The notes under the pieces: generated by a model
Database searches by the model: none
Seen by the model: the letters and a program-made list of their open reading frames with translations, nothing else
Told to the model about the DNA's origin: nothing
Assembly (NCBI GenBank): GCA_947497905.1
Contig: CANMIH010000010.1
Coordinates: forward strand, 62,001-126,000
DNA length: 64,000 nucleotides
Source of the DNA: an uncultured Pelagimonas sp.
GTDB lineage: Bacteria; Pseudomonadota; Alphaproteobacteria; Rhodobacterales; Rhodobacteraceae
Direction of reading: 5' to 3'
Shown here: positions 54,252-62,793 of the stretch, in pieces
Position numbering within the stretch: the stretch's first letter is position 1
Layout of the letters: every line of letters begins with the position of its first letter
Made by a program: the position numbers and the translations under genes

Positions 54252-54273
54252 ATGTTTTATATAATTAAAAACA
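54252..54273 (+). promoter_or_regulatory. GntR-type operator copy 1 (upstream of the UxaB-like gene)
   Basis: This 22-bp AT-rich element begins ATGTT and ends ATTAAAAACA, with TGTTTT and AAAACA as inverted ends. It contains TATAAT at 54260-54265, so it probably overlaps the promoter. Near-identical elements occur at 57366-57387 and 57412-57433, on both sides of the promoter of the RbsC-like operon. Confidence 0.65.
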
Positions 54274-54322
54274 CAGCACATGAAGTGCTGACCGTCTCTT
54301 GGCACCACGGAAAGGACAAAGC

Positions 54323-55435
54323 GTGCAACCCACCCCTATTCTACAATTCGGCACCAGCCGATTTCTTCAGGCCCACGCCGATCTCTTCCTCTCCGAGGCT
54401 ATGAAGGCGGGACAAAAGGTCGGGCCGATCACCGTGGTCCAAAGCTCAGGCGATCCGGCGCGCGCTAAACGTCTTGGCGCCCTTGCTGGGTCGTTCCCGG
54501 TCAGGATCGAAGGTCTTGTTGACGGCGCACGCATTCAGGAAACGATTGCCGTCACAAGCATCTCCAGAACTTTGTCGACAGCTTTGGATTGGGATGAGGT
54601 GGTCCGGGTCTTTGTTGAAGAGGCGGAAATTATCTTGTCCAACACCGGCGACGCGGGCTTTGCCCCACAGGCAAGTGACGCCGGTCCAAAGTTTGAACAG
54701 TCCATGTCCTACCCGGCTAAGCTGAAGCACCTGTTGCACTTGCGATTTTCTGCCGGAGCTTCGCCGATCCAGATCATGCCGATGGAGCTGATTGCAGACA
54801 ACGGAAACGCCCTAAAGGCCCGGGTTCTGGAGCTTTCCACCGAGGATGCTTCTGAGTTCCGAACCTATCTGGAACAGGATGTCATCTGGGTGAATTCACT
54901 GGTGGATCGAATCGTGTCCCAGCCTCTGGAGCCGGCAGGAGCGGTGGCGGAACCCTATGCGCTCTGGGCCATCGAAGACCAGCCGGGTCTAACCCTTCCC
55001 TGTGTGCATCCGTCAGTGACGGTTGTTCCAACATTGGCGGAGATTGAAACGCTTAAATTGTTTGTTCTCAACCTCGGACACACCGTTCTGGCAGACCGTT
55101 GGCTGCGCCGTCAGGGGGCTTTGGATGCTCTGGTGCGTGAGGCGATGGAAGATGCAGATGAAGTTACACATCTAAGACAGGTGCTCCAAGCCGAAGTGCG
55201 CCCCGCTTTTGTTCATGCTGGTCAGGCAGACGCGTTTGACACCTATGTCGACACGACCTTTGAGCGCTTTTCGAACCCCTTTCTGGATCACAAAATCGCG
55301 GATATTGCCCAGAACCACAGCCAAAAGGTAGCGCGCCGGATCGAGGCGATGCTGCTTTGGGCCACACAGCAGAGAGACACCTCACCAAAACCGGTGTTGG
55401 CCGAGATTGTGGCGCGGAACTTGGAAGCGGCATGA
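54323..55435 (+). CDS. Mannitol dehydrogenase / tagaturonate reductase (UxaB)-family oxidoreductase
   Basis: The 370-residue protein has an N-terminal segment (ILQFGTSRFLQAHADLFL) and the catalytic motif KxxxxNxxH (K245, N250, H253 in ETLKLFVLNLGH) of the polyol-specific long-chain dehydrogenases. These interconvert a polyol or aldonate and the matching keto sugar with NAD. The GTG start at 54323 has AGGA 6 nt upstream; an in-frame TTG at 54299 has none. It is the first gene of a two-gene operon with the aldo/keto reductase (ATGA overlap). The substrate is unknown. Confidence 0.83.
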   Translation: MQPTPILQFGTSRFLQAHADLFLSEAMKAGQKVGPITVVQSSGDPARAKRLGALAGSFPVRIEGLVDGARIQETIAVTSISRTLSTALDWDEVVRVFVEEAEIILSNTGDAGFAPQASDAGPKFEQSMSYPAKLKHLLHLRFSAGASPIQIMPMELIADNGNALKARVLELSTEDASEFRTYLEQDVIWVNSLVDRIVSQPLEPAGAVAEPYALWAIEDQPGLTLPCVHPSVTVVPTLAEIETLKLFVLNLGHTVLADRWLRRQGALDALVREAMEDADEVTHLRQVLQAEVRPAFVHAGQADAFDTYVDTTFERFSNPFLDHKIADIAQNHSQKVARRIEAMLLWATQQRDTSPKPVLAEIVARNLEAA

Positions 55436-56412
55436 TGGATATGAAGGTGAACCGCGTGGGGCAGACAGATGTCTCAGTGACCTCCCTGTCTCTGGGGGGT
55501 GCGAGCCTCGGCAATTTGGGGCAGGTGGTCAGCGATGCAGATGCGAACGCGGTTCTGCATCACGCTTGGTCGGCGGGCATCCGGTACTTCGATACGGCAC
55601 CGCATTATGGGCGTGGCCTTTCAGAGCAGCGCATGGGCGCGTTTCTCAAGGCCAGACCCCGTGAGGACTTTGTCTTGTCCACCAAAGTCGGTCGTGTCCT
55701 GTCACCGGGGCCGCAGCTTAAAGAAGCGGATGGGTTTATCGAGCCACTGCCAAATGCGGTGCGGTACGATTACTCTGCGGATGGCATTTTGGAAAGTTTC
55801 GAAGCCAGCTGCGCCCGGCTTGGTACTTCTAAAATCGACATCGTCTTTGTGCATGACATTGGTGATTACACGCACGGGACCACCGAAGGCGCTCGGCATC
55901 TGGAGGCGCTTCTGGGATCAGGCATGGCGGCGTTGCAGCGGCTCAAGCAGGCCGGGCGGATTGGGGCCATTGGATTGGGTGTCAACGAGTGTCAGATTTG
56001 CATCGAGGTGATGAAACACACTCCTTTAGACGTAATCTTGCTGGCGGGGCGATTGACCCTTTTGGACCGAACGGCAGAAGCGGCGCTGTTGGATCTCTGC
56101 GCGGCGCAGGGCACCAGCCTCGTCTTGGGAGGTATTTTCAACTCGGGCATACTGGCAACCGGCCCATCGCCGGATGCGTGGTTCGATTATGCTCCGGCAG
56201 AGACCGAGATCCTTGAGAAGGTCACGGCGTTGCAGGACCAAGCCAAAGAGGTGGGCCTTACACTGGCGGAGGCCGCCTTGCAGTTTGCGCTGCGCCATCC
56301 TGCGGCCTGTTCGGTCCTGCTTGGAACGGGCAAGATACGATCCTTGCAGCGCAATCTGGATGCAGCAGCGCTTCAGATCTCCGGTCAGGCATTAGAGTTT
56401 GTGACAACCTAG
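55432..56412 (+). CDS. Aldo/keto reductase (L-fucose/D-threo-aldose dehydrogenase-like)
   Basis: The 326-residue protein has the aldo/keto reductase tetrad: D54 and Y59 in FDTAPHYG, K85 in LSTKVG and H141 in VFVHDIGD. The general sequence resembles aldose dehydrogenases that oxidise L-fucose, D-arabinose or L-galactose to lactones, and pyridoxal dehydrogenase. With a sugar transporter and UxaB-like enzyme nearby, an aldose is the likelier substrate. Its stop overlaps the stop of the convergent GntR gene by 4 nt. Confidence 0.86.
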   Translation: MMDMKVNRVGQTDVSVTSLSLGGASLGNLGQVVSDADANAVLHHAWSAGIRYFDTAPHYGRGLSEQRMGAFLKARPREDFVLSTKVGRVLSPGPQLKEADGFIEPLPNAVRYDYSADGILESFEASCARLGTSKIDIVFVHDIGDYTHGTTEGARHLEALLGSGMAALQRLKQAGRIGAIGLGVNECQICIEVMKHTPLDVILLAGRLTLLDRTAEAALLDLCAAQGTSLVLGGIFNSGILATGPSPDAWFDYAPAETEILEKVTALQDQAKEVGLTLAEAALQFALRHPAACSVLLGTGKIRSLQRNLDAAALQISGQALEFVTT

Positions 56413-57314
56413 CTCGCGTGGTGGTGGGTCTGAAGAGAGGTCAGCAGGGTCTGTTTTGACGTGGCCAGATGGCGACGTGCGGCGGCTTCGGCCTTGTCAG
56501 CGTCTCGGCTCCGCAATGCATCGATAAGCGTGAGATGTTCCTGAATGGCGCTTTCGTTGCGCTCTCGTTCGTTGGATTTGTTCCATTGAAAATGGTAGTG
56601 AAACACCAGCGAAATGATCTTTTGAAACTCTTTGACAAACCGATTTGAAACCACGCCGTTGATCGCCGCGTGAAACTTTTCATCTAGCGGAGAAAAGTCG
56701 TGGAAATCGGCATCGATGCGGGTGAGCAACGATAGATGTTCCTGCTCAAGCGCATCCAGTTGCGCCCAAATGTCGTGTTCTGGTGGTAGGGCGGCCAGCT
56801 GACGCACCGAGTTCAGCTCCAGCACAGTTCGAAAGTCTGACAACTCAACCGCATAGTCGGTCGTAAACCCATCCAGCACCCAGCCACCGCGCGGCCGACG
56901 CACAACGATGCCAAACCGACTGAGCGACGACAAAAACTCCTGCAACGTATGTGTGGCGACAGAAAACTCCTTGGAAAGCTGCGCGACATTCAGCGCGGTG
57001 CCTGGCGGAACGTCCATGCGCAGCACCCAATCCAGAAAACGGCTTTCCAGTTCTTCGAGGCTGAGTAAGACCGGTGGGCCTTCTAGACGGTCTGCGGGTC
57101 TGGACCGGCGTATGATGATCTTGTCGCGGCCATCTAGTACGATGATTGCTTGCTCATCCAATCGGGCCAGAGCGCTGCGGATCACCGTGCGGCTTACGTC
57201 CAACTGGGCGGACAGAGCATTTTCAGAGGGTAGAAAATCACCAACTTTCAAAGAGTCGCAAAGATCTAGAAGCTGGTTATGTGCCTCAACGAAGCGTGTG
57301 TTTGTCCGAGCCAT
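56409..57314 (-). CDS. GntR-family regulator with two winged-helix regions and an FCD-like domain
   Basis: The 301-residue protein has an N-terminal GntR winged helix (FLPSENALSAQLDVSRTVIRSALARLDEQAIIV). A second GntR-like segment follows at about 85-150 (FLDWVLRMDVPPGTALNVAQLSKEFSVATHTLQEFLSSLSRFGIVV). The helical ligand domain of FCD type comes after that, with FHDFSPLDEKFHAAI and HHHAS at the end. Having two HTH regions is unusual for GntR proteins. It lies between the two plus-strand sugar operons and faces a control region with two operator copies, so it probably represses both. Confidence 0.87.
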   Translation of the reverse strand: MARTNTRFVEAHNQLLDLCDSLKVGDFLPSENALSAQLDVSRTVIRSALARLDEQAIIVLDGRDKIIIRRSRPADRLEGPPVLLSLEELESRFLDWVLRMDVPPGTALNVAQLSKEFSVATHTLQEFLSSLSRFGIVVRRPRGGWVLDGFTTDYAVELSDFRTVLELNSVRQLAALPPEHDIWAQLDALEQEHLSLLTRIDADFHDFSPLDEKFHAAINGVVSNRFVKEFQKIISLVFHYHFQWNKSNERERNESAIQEHLTLIDALRSRDADKAEAAARRHLATSKQTLLTSLQTHHHAS

Positions 57315-57365
57315 ACCGCGTGTTGGTCCTCATGATGTCATCGCCTGTATATATGTTTTTTTGAG

Positions 57366-57387
57366 ATGTTCAAAAAAATTAAAAACA
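57366..57387 (+). promoter_or_regulatory. GntR-type operator copy 2 (just upstream of the -35 box)
   Basis: This 22-bp element begins ATGTT, ends ATTAAAAACA and matches the copy at 54252-54273 in most positions. It ends one base before a TTGACG hexamer at 57389-57394. It lies 52 bp upstream of the GntR start codon, so it could also serve autoregulation. Confidence 0.65.
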
Positions 57388-57388
57388 T

Positions 57389-57416
57389 TTGACGCAGGAA
57401 AATCCCACTATATGTT
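57389..57416 (+). promoter_or_regulatory. Candidate sigma-70 promoter of the RbsC-like operon
   Basis: TTGACG (57389-57394) and TATGTT (57411-57416) are 16 bp apart. Operator copies lie immediately upstream of the -35 box and over the -10 box. The start of the first gene is about 50 bp downstream. Confidence 0.5.
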
Positions 57417-57433
57417 TATTATTATTAAAGACA
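57412..57433 (+). promoter_or_regulatory. GntR-type operator copy 3 (over the -10 box)
   Basis: This 22-bp element begins ATGTTT and ends ATTAAAGACA; it agrees with copy 1 at about 18 of 22 positions. Binding here would block RNA polymerase directly. Confidence 0.6.
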
Positions 57434-57465
57434 GAAGGCGTCTTTAAAGGGGAGAGAAGAAAACC

Positions 57466-58506
57466 ATGTCCGACCACCAAAGCAGCTCTAAAATGCCGCT
57501 CTCACCAACCGGGTTGGGGTTGCGCCTTGTGCCTTCTGGCATCGGTTTGCACAAGCTGTCCGCTTTATTGACCTTGGTGCTGTTGATTGTCGCCTTCTCT
57601 TTCACAAGCCCGGCGTTTCTGACCATGAACAATGGTTTGACAGTGCTTCTGCAGACCTCTGTGATCGGATTGCTGGCGATCGGCATGACCCTGGTAATCA
57701 TCACCGGCGGCATCGATCTGAGTGTTGGTTCGGTGTTGGCCCTGTCCGGGGTGGTTGCCGGTTTGACGATCAAGGCTGGCCTGCCGATCTTGCCCGCAAT
57801 GGCTTTGGGGATCGCTGCGGGCGCTCTCTGTGGTTTTCTCAATGGTCTGGTCATCACCAAAATGCGGATCACGCCGTTTGTCGCTACCTTGGGGATGATG
57901 ATGATTGCCCGGGGTGTGGCCTTGCAGCTTACCGGGGCCGCGCCGATTAGCCGTCTGGGTGATGCGTTTGGCACCCTGGGCAATGGCTCGTTCTTTCGTA
58001 TCGTTGAGATGCAGGCAAACGGGTTTCCCAAGGTTGTCTTCCCCGGCATCCCCTATCCGGCTGTGTTGCTGATTGTGATGGCCCTCGCTGGTGGCTTTCT
58101 GCTCCAGCGTCGCCAGATTGGCCGCCACATCTTTTCGGTCGGGTCCAACGAAGAAGCGGCGCGCCTGTCTGGTGTGAATGTCGACCGAACGAAAATCTGG
58201 GCCTACACCGCGTCAGGTGCCCTGGCTGGGCTGGCTGGCATGGTTCTGATGTCGCGGCTGGTCACGGTGCAACCCAACGAAGGCGTCATGTATGAACTCG
58301 ACGCCATCGCCGCCTCTGTCATCGGCGGGGCATCGTTGATGGGCGGGGTCGGCGGCATCTCGGGGAGCATGATTGGCGCCTTTATCATTGGGGTGCTCCG
58401 CAATGGCCTGAACATGGCCGGAACCTCTGCCTTCATTCAGCAGATCATCATTGGGATCGTCGTCATCGGTGCGGTCTACATCGATCAGATCCGCAACCGT
58501 AACTAA
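57466..58506 (+). CDS. Sugar ABC transporter permease (RbsC/FrcC-like)
   Basis: The 346-residue membrane protein has about ten hydrophobic segments. It has the BPD_transp_2 features GMTLVIITGGIDLSVGSVLAL (about 72-92), GNEEAA-like FSVGSNEEAARLSGVNVDRTK and GGASLMGGVGGISGSMIGAF. It forms the channel of a pentose/hexose-type transporter. GGGGAGAG lies 9 nt before the ATG. It is the first gene of the operon, which is unusual because the binding protein or ATPase usually comes first. Confidence 0.93.
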   Translation: MSDHQSSSKMPLSPTGLGLRLVPSGIGLHKLSALLTLVLLIVAFSFTSPAFLTMNNGLTVLLQTSVIGLLAIGMTLVIITGGIDLSVGSVLALSGVVAGLTIKAGLPILPAMALGIAAGALCGFLNGLVITKMRITPFVATLGMMMIARGVALQLTGAAPISRLGDAFGTLGNGSFFRIVEMQANGFPKVVFPGIPYPAVLLIVMALAGGFLLQRRQIGRHIFSVGSNEEAARLSGVNVDRTKIWAYTASGALAGLAGMVLMSRLVTVQPNEGVMYELDAIAASVIGGASLMGGVGGISGSMIGAFIIGVLRNGLNMAGTSAFIQQIIIGIVVIGAVYIDQIRNRN

Positions 58507-58547
58507 CTAAAAATTCAAAGAAAACGATCTTCTAACGGGAGGAAACC

Positions 58548-59486
58548 ATGAAGACATTTTTCACAACCGCGCTGGTCACCGGCCTGCTCGCAACCACGGC
58601 CACCGTTGCTTCCGCAGGCGAAATTGCGGTGATTGTCAAAACCACAAACTCCAGCTTCTGGCAGAATGTGAACAAAGGCGCCTCGGCGGCCATCGAAGGC
58701 CACAGCGAGCATACGATGACCTTCAATGGTCCCGCCGCTGAATCCGAGATCGCCGCGCAGGTTGCTCTGGTAGAAAACGCCATCAACCGCGGTGTGTCCG
58801 GTATCGTTCTCGCCCCTTCCGACCCCGACGCTCTAGCCCCGGTTGTGAAACGTGCCTATGAGAGCGGCATTCCGGTAGCGATCATCGACAGCGGACTGGC
58901 AGAGGGTAGCGAAGCCAACTACCAGACCTTCCTCTCCACCGACAATTGCGCTGCGGGCAAGCAGGCCGCGCAAATGATGATTGATGACGCGGGCACCACA
59001 GGCAAAGTGGCGGTGATGTCCTACGTTGCAGGCGTCGGGTCCGAAATTGGCCGCGTTGGGTGCTTTGTCGACTATATCGGCGCGAACTCTAAACTTGAAA
59101 TTGTCGGCCCGTTCTATTCGCAGTCTCAGATGGCGACAGCCCTGAACCAGACCACCGATATTCTCGCGGCAAACGAATTGGTGGGGATCTTTGGCGCAAA
59201 TGAGCCAACCGCCATCGGTATGGGCCGCGCGATAGAGCAGGCCGGAAAAGCAGGTCAGCTGACGGCCATCGGATTTGACGGCAACTCTGACCTGCAGGAC
59301 ATGGTCAAAAGCGGCACCTTGCTGACAACGGCGGTTCAGGGATCGTTTCAGATGGGCGAGCTGGGTGTAAACGCCATCGCCGATATTCTGGCTGGGAAGG
59401 AAGTCACCGACTTCATCGACACCGGCGTTGTCATGGTCACCAAAGACAACATCGACACCCCTGTCGCCCAGAACGTTCTCTACTAA
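58548..59486 (+). CDS. Sugar ABC transporter substrate-binding protein (RbsB/FrcB-like)
   Basis: The 312-residue periplasmic protein has a Sec signal (cleavage after TVASA) and the Peripla_BP_4 fold: IAVIVKTTNSSFWQNVNKGA, GIVLAPSDPDALAPVV, GIFGANEPTAIGMGRAI and AIGFDGNSDLQDMVKSG. It binds a monosaccharide or similar and presents it to the permease. GGGAGGAAACC precedes the ATG. A stable hairpin follows the stop. Confidence 0.94.
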   Translation: MKTFFTTALVTGLLATTATVASAGEIAVIVKTTNSSFWQNVNKGASAAIEGHSEHTMTFNGPAAESEIAAQVALVENAINRGVSGIVLAPSDPDALAPVVKRAYESGIPVAIIDSGLAEGSEANYQTFLSTDNCAAGKQAAQMMIDDAGTTGKVAVMSYVAGVGSEIGRVGCFVDYIGANSKLEIVGPFYSQSQMATALNQTTDILAANELVGIFGANEPTAIGMGRAIEQAGKAGQLTAIGFDGNSDLQDMVKSGTLLTTAVQGSFQMGELGVNAIADILAGKEVTDFIDTGVVMVTKDNIDTPVAQNVLY

Positions 59487-59494
59487 CAGGCATC

Positions 59495-59522
59495 GGGTCA
59501 GCGGGTGGTGATCCGCTGACCC
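59495..59522 (+). other. Intercistronic hairpin after the RbsB-like gene
   Basis: GGGTCAGCGG and its exact complement form a 10-bp stem with an 8-nt loop, 8 bp after the binding-protein stop. As at 37856-37881, it probably stabilises the binding-protein mRNA or lowers read-through into the ATPase gene. Confidence 0.6.
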
Positions 59523-59547
59523 AAACTCATCCCGATTGGACGAATTT

Positions 59548-60333
59548 ATGTTGGACGTGACCGCCCAAAACGCGCCCTTGGTGCACATGTCAGAGATCTA
59601 CAAACACTTCGGTGGCATCCATGCGGTTGAAGGGGTGTCGGTTGATCTCTATCCCGGCGAAGTTGTTGGCGTTCTCGGCCACAACGGCGCGGGAAAATCC
59701 TGCCTGATGCGGATCTTGTCCGGGGCTATGCTCCCAAGCGGCGGCAAGATCTTCGTGAATGGTGAACAGGCGGACCTGAAATCCCCGCAAGATGCCAAGG
59801 GCTATGGTATTGAAACGATCTACCAAACCCTGGCTCTGGCCAATCATCTGGATGCGGCACAGAATTTGTTTCTTGGGCGCGAACTGAAAACCCGGTTTGG
59901 CAATCTTGATGACGCGCGGATGCAGTCTGAGGCCCAAGAGGCCCTGCGCCAGTTGAACCCAAATTTTAGAAACCTGAAAGACCCGGTGGCCAAATTGTCT
60001 GGCGGCCAGCGGCAGGTGATCGCCATCGCCCGCGCCATCTATTTCCAGGCCAAGGTTCTGATCATGGATGAACCCACAGCGGCGCTCGGTCCCTCGGAAA
60101 CCGCTATGGTCGCGGATCTGACCATGCGGTTGAAAAATGAAGGGATCGGCATCTTTCTGATCAGCCACGACATGCATGATGTGTTTGATCTGTGTGACCG
60201 GGTGATGGTCATGAACAAAGGTCGAAATGTTGGCGCGTTCCGGATTGAAGATGTCAACAAAGACGACATCCTTAGTCTCATTGTCAAAGGTGCACTGCCA
60301 GACGACTGGACGCCACGAGGAGGCTCCAAATGA
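59548..60333 (+). CDS. Sugar ABC transporter ATP-binding protein, single-domain FrcA type
   Basis: The 261-residue ATPase has Walker [10 protein letters not shown] (last residue Cys instead of the usual Ser/Thr after K-S), signature [14 protein letters not shown], Walker [13 protein letters not shown] and the switch histidine in ISHDMHD. It has one ATPase domain, unlike the double RbsA/XylG proteins, which places the transporter with the fructose-type FrcBCA systems. The start at 59548 has GGA 7 nt upstream; an in-frame TTG at 59536 is possible. It overlaps the alcohol dehydrogenase by 4 nt. Confidence 0.92.
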   Translation: MLDVTAQNAPLVHMSEIYKHFGGIHAVEGVSVDLYPGEVVGVLGHNGAGKSCLMRILSGAMLPSGGKIFVNGEQADLKSPQDAKGYGIETIYQTLALANHLDAAQNLFLGRELKTRFGNLDDARMQSEAQEALRQLNPNFRNLKDPVAKLSGGQRQVIAIARAIYFQAKVLIMDEPTAALGPSETAMVADLTMRLKNEGIGIFLISHDMHDVFDLCDRVMVMNKGRNVGAFRIEDVNKDDILSLIVKGALPDDWTPRGGSK

Positions 60334-61346
60334 GCGGCGATATGATGCGCGCGGGCGTGGTGGTTGCACCGGGACATTTCGCAATTGAGCCCCGAGCCGC
60401 TGTTACGGAGGTGCCCGAGGGATGGGTGCTTGTCGACATCTCGGCGGTGGGCCTCTGCGGCACGGATTATCATATTCTCGAAGGCAAACATCCTTTTCTG
60501 AATTACCCTCGCGTGATCGGTCACGAGCTGAGTGGCCGGGTTGCACGTGACGGGGCCGGATGGTCTGCGGGCGATAAAGTTCTGATAAATCCCTATCTGT
60601 CTTGCGGCAAATGTCGTGCCTGTAAGCGCGGAAAACCGAATTGCTGTCGCAATATCGAGGTTCTGGGCGTGCATCGCGACGGCGGGTTGGTGCCTCAGCT
60701 GGTGGTGCCATCGGAAAACCTGTATCCCGGCGATGGCCTCACAGCGGTTCAGGCCGCAATGGTAGAGTTTCTAGCCATTGGCGCCCATGCGGTGCAACGC
60801 TCAGGCGTTTCAGAAGGCGACACCGTTTTGGTCACCGGTGTTGGGCCAATTGGCATCGGCACGGCCCTATTTGCCCGTCTGAAAGGCGCACAGGTGTCTC
60901 TGCTCGACCTCAGTGACGAACGTCTCGCCATGGCGTCGGACCGGTTCGGGTTCTCGGAGGGGCATCGCAGCATAAGCGCTGCGCTACAGGCATCGGGCGG
61001 CGAGGGCTATGACATCCTGTTTGACGCCACCGGCCACGCGGGCGCAATCGAGGCTGGATTTCCCGCCGTGGGCCATGGTGGCACCTATGTGCTGGTCAGT
61101 GTGGTCAAAGACGATATTACCTTTAATGATCCGGAATTTCACAAGCGTGAGATGCGCCTCATCGGCAGCCGCAATGCGTTGAAATCGGATTTTGACTGGG
61201 TGATCTCTGCGTTCCGCGACAATCTGATTGATGCCGACGCGCTCTGTTCCAGTGTTTTGACCTTAGACGAACTTGCGGATCAGTTTTCGGTCTTGTCTGC
61301 CAACCGATCTGATCTGATCAAGGTTGTGGTCAACCTGGACCGGTAA
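60330..61346 (+). CDS. Zinc-dependent medium-chain alcohol dehydrogenase (sorbitol/L-idonate dehydrogenase-like)
   Basis: The 338-residue enzyme has the catalytic zinc ligands C43, H65 and E66, and the four structural zinc cysteines C92, C95, C98 and C106. The NAD-binding segment is [20 protein letters not shown]. Such enzymes oxidise a secondary alcohol of a sugar or polyol to a ketone. It is the last gene of the transporter operon and probably catalyses the first or second step on the imported sugar. Confidence 0.9.
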   Translation: MSGDMMRAGVVVAPGHFAIEPRAAVTEVPEGWVLVDISAVGLCGTDYHILEGKHPFLNYPRVIGHELSGRVARDGAGWSAGDKVLINPYLSCGKCRACKRGKPNCCRNIEVLGVHRDGGLVPQLVVPSENLYPGDGLTAVQAAMVEFLAIGAHAVQRSGVSEGDTVLVTGVGPIGIGTALFARLKGAQVSLLDLSDERLAMASDRFGFSEGHRSISAALQASGGEGYDILFDATGHAGAIEAGFPAVGHGGTYVLVSVVKDDITFNDPEFHKREMRLIGSRNALKSDFDWVISAFRDNLIDADALCSSVLTLDELADQFSVLSANRSDLIKVVVNLDR

Positions 61347-61349
61347 ATT

Positions 61350-61378
61350 ACAAACGCCGGGGTCACCCCGGCGTTTGT
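61350..61378 (+). terminator. Terminator hairpin after the third sugar island
   Basis: ACAAACGCCGGGG and its exact complement form a 13-bp stem with a 3-nt loop, 3 bp after the alcohol dehydrogenase stop. The 3' arm ends GCGTTTGT, giving a short T-rich end, and the reverse strand also ends TTTGT. It could serve as a terminator for both convergent operons. Confidence 0.75.
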
Positions 61379-61434
61379 GGGTATTGTACGTTTGGCGCAC
61401 AGAGGCGTACCAAGTGTACAAACTGTACCACATC

Positions 61435-62793
61435 CTAGATATGCAGCGCGTGTCCCAGTGCTCGCAAACAGGCCTCCTGCAGCCCTTCAGATTGGGTTGG
61501 ATGAGCATGGATTGTGGCGGCGATATCCTCAAGACAGGCGCCCATTTCAATGGCGAGAGAGAAGGCTGCCGAAAGCTCGGACATCTGCGCACCCACCGCC
61601 TGAATGCCGACGATGGCATGATCGCTCTCGCGCCAGACAACACGGATAAAGCCGTCTTCCCGTTCACATGTCATCGCGCGGCCATTGGCCATAAAGGGAA
61701 ATTCGCTGGACTTTGTCCCCTCAATCTCGCCGGGTAGGGCACCGCAGGTGGCGATTTCCGGGTCGGTGAAACACACCGCAGGAATGGCACGTTTGTCCCA
61801 TTCCACCGCATGGCCCGCGATATGCTCGGCCACCATTTCCCCCTGCGCCATGGCACGATGCGCGAGCATCGGTTCGCCAGTGACATCCCCGATGGCATAG
61901 ATCCCACGCATCGAGGTTTGGCAGGTTTTGTCGATTTTGATAAACGGCCCATCCAGTGTAAGCGCTAGTTCTTCCACACCAACTCCCGCCGTGCGCGGCC
62001 GCCGACCAACGGTGACAAGCACCTTGTCTGCCGCGACTTCCCCTTGGTCCGTCTGTAAAACGCCCTCTGCAAAGCCCTGTGCTTTGGCGCCTGTCATGAC
62101 GGTGACATCCAGCGCGGCCAGCCGTTTGGCAACCGGCGCGGTCAGGGCCTTGTCGTAGCTGGGCAAGATGCGATCGGCGGCTTCGACCACAGTGACTTTT
62201 GACCCAAGTTTGGCAAAGGCTGTGCCCAGCTCGAGCCCGATATAACCGCCACCCACAACCGCAAGGCTGTCCGGCACTTCGGTCAGCGCCAGCGCCTCGG
62301 TCGACGACAGGATATCGCCCCCAAAGGGCAGGAAGGGCAACTCGACCGGGGCAGACCCCGACGCGATTACAATATGCTCCGCGCGAATTTCGCGCTCCCC
62401 GTCATCGTCTGACACCACAACGGTTTTCCCATCCAGAAACCGCGCCCGGCCTTGAACAAACCGCGCTCCGGCCTTTTTCATCAGGCCGGATACGCCGGTG
62501 TTCAGGCGGTTTACGATGCCATCTTTCCAGGCCACGGTTTGGGCCAGATCAATTTGCGGTGCGCTGGCCTGAATGCCCAGCGGGCCGTCATTCACAGCAG
62601 TGATGCGGTGGAATTCTTCGGCCGCATGGATCAGCGCTTTGGAGGGAATACAGCCAACATTGAGACAGGTTCCGCCGGGGGCGGCTTCATCAACGATGAT
62701 GGTATCCAGCCCCAGTTGTCCGGCGCGAATGGCACAGACATACCCACCGGGACCAGCGCCGATTATCAGAAGTTTGCACGTGAGGTCAGTCAT
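61435..62793 (-). CDS. lpdA: Dihydrolipoyl dehydrogenase (E3)
   Basis: The 452-residue flavoprotein has an N-terminal FAD motif ([19 protein letters not shown]), the redox disulfide in [15 protein letters not shown], an NAD-binding segment ([19 protein letters not shown]), and the C-terminal base in IHAHPTQSE (His, with the following Glu). It reoxidises the lipoyl group of the complex whose E2 gene lies directly upstream (stop and start adjacent, TAAATG). It belongs to a 2-oxoacid dehydrogenase, most likely branched-chain. Confidence 0.95.
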   Translation of the reverse strand: MTDLTCKLLIIGAGPGGYVCAIRAGQLGLDTIIVDEAAPGGTCLNVGCIPSKALIHAAEEFHRITAVNDGPLGIQASAPQIDLAQTVAWKDGIVNRLNTGVSGLMKKAGARFVQGRARFLDGKTVVVSDDDGEREIRAEHIVIASGSAPVELPFLPFGGDILSSTEALALTEVPDSLAVVGGGYIGLELGTAFAKLGSKVTVVEAADRILPSYDKALTAPVAKRLAALDVTVMTGAKAQGFAEGVLQTDQGEVAADKVLVTVGRRPRTAGVGVEELALTLDGPFIKIDKTCQTSMRGIYAIGDVTGEPMLAHRAMAQGEMVAEHIAGHAVEWDKRAIPAVCFTDPEIATCGALPGEIEGTKSSEFPFMANGRAMTCEREDGFIRVVWRESDHAIVGIQAVGAQMSELSAAFSLAIEMGACLEDIAATIHAHPTQSEGLQEACLRALGHALHI

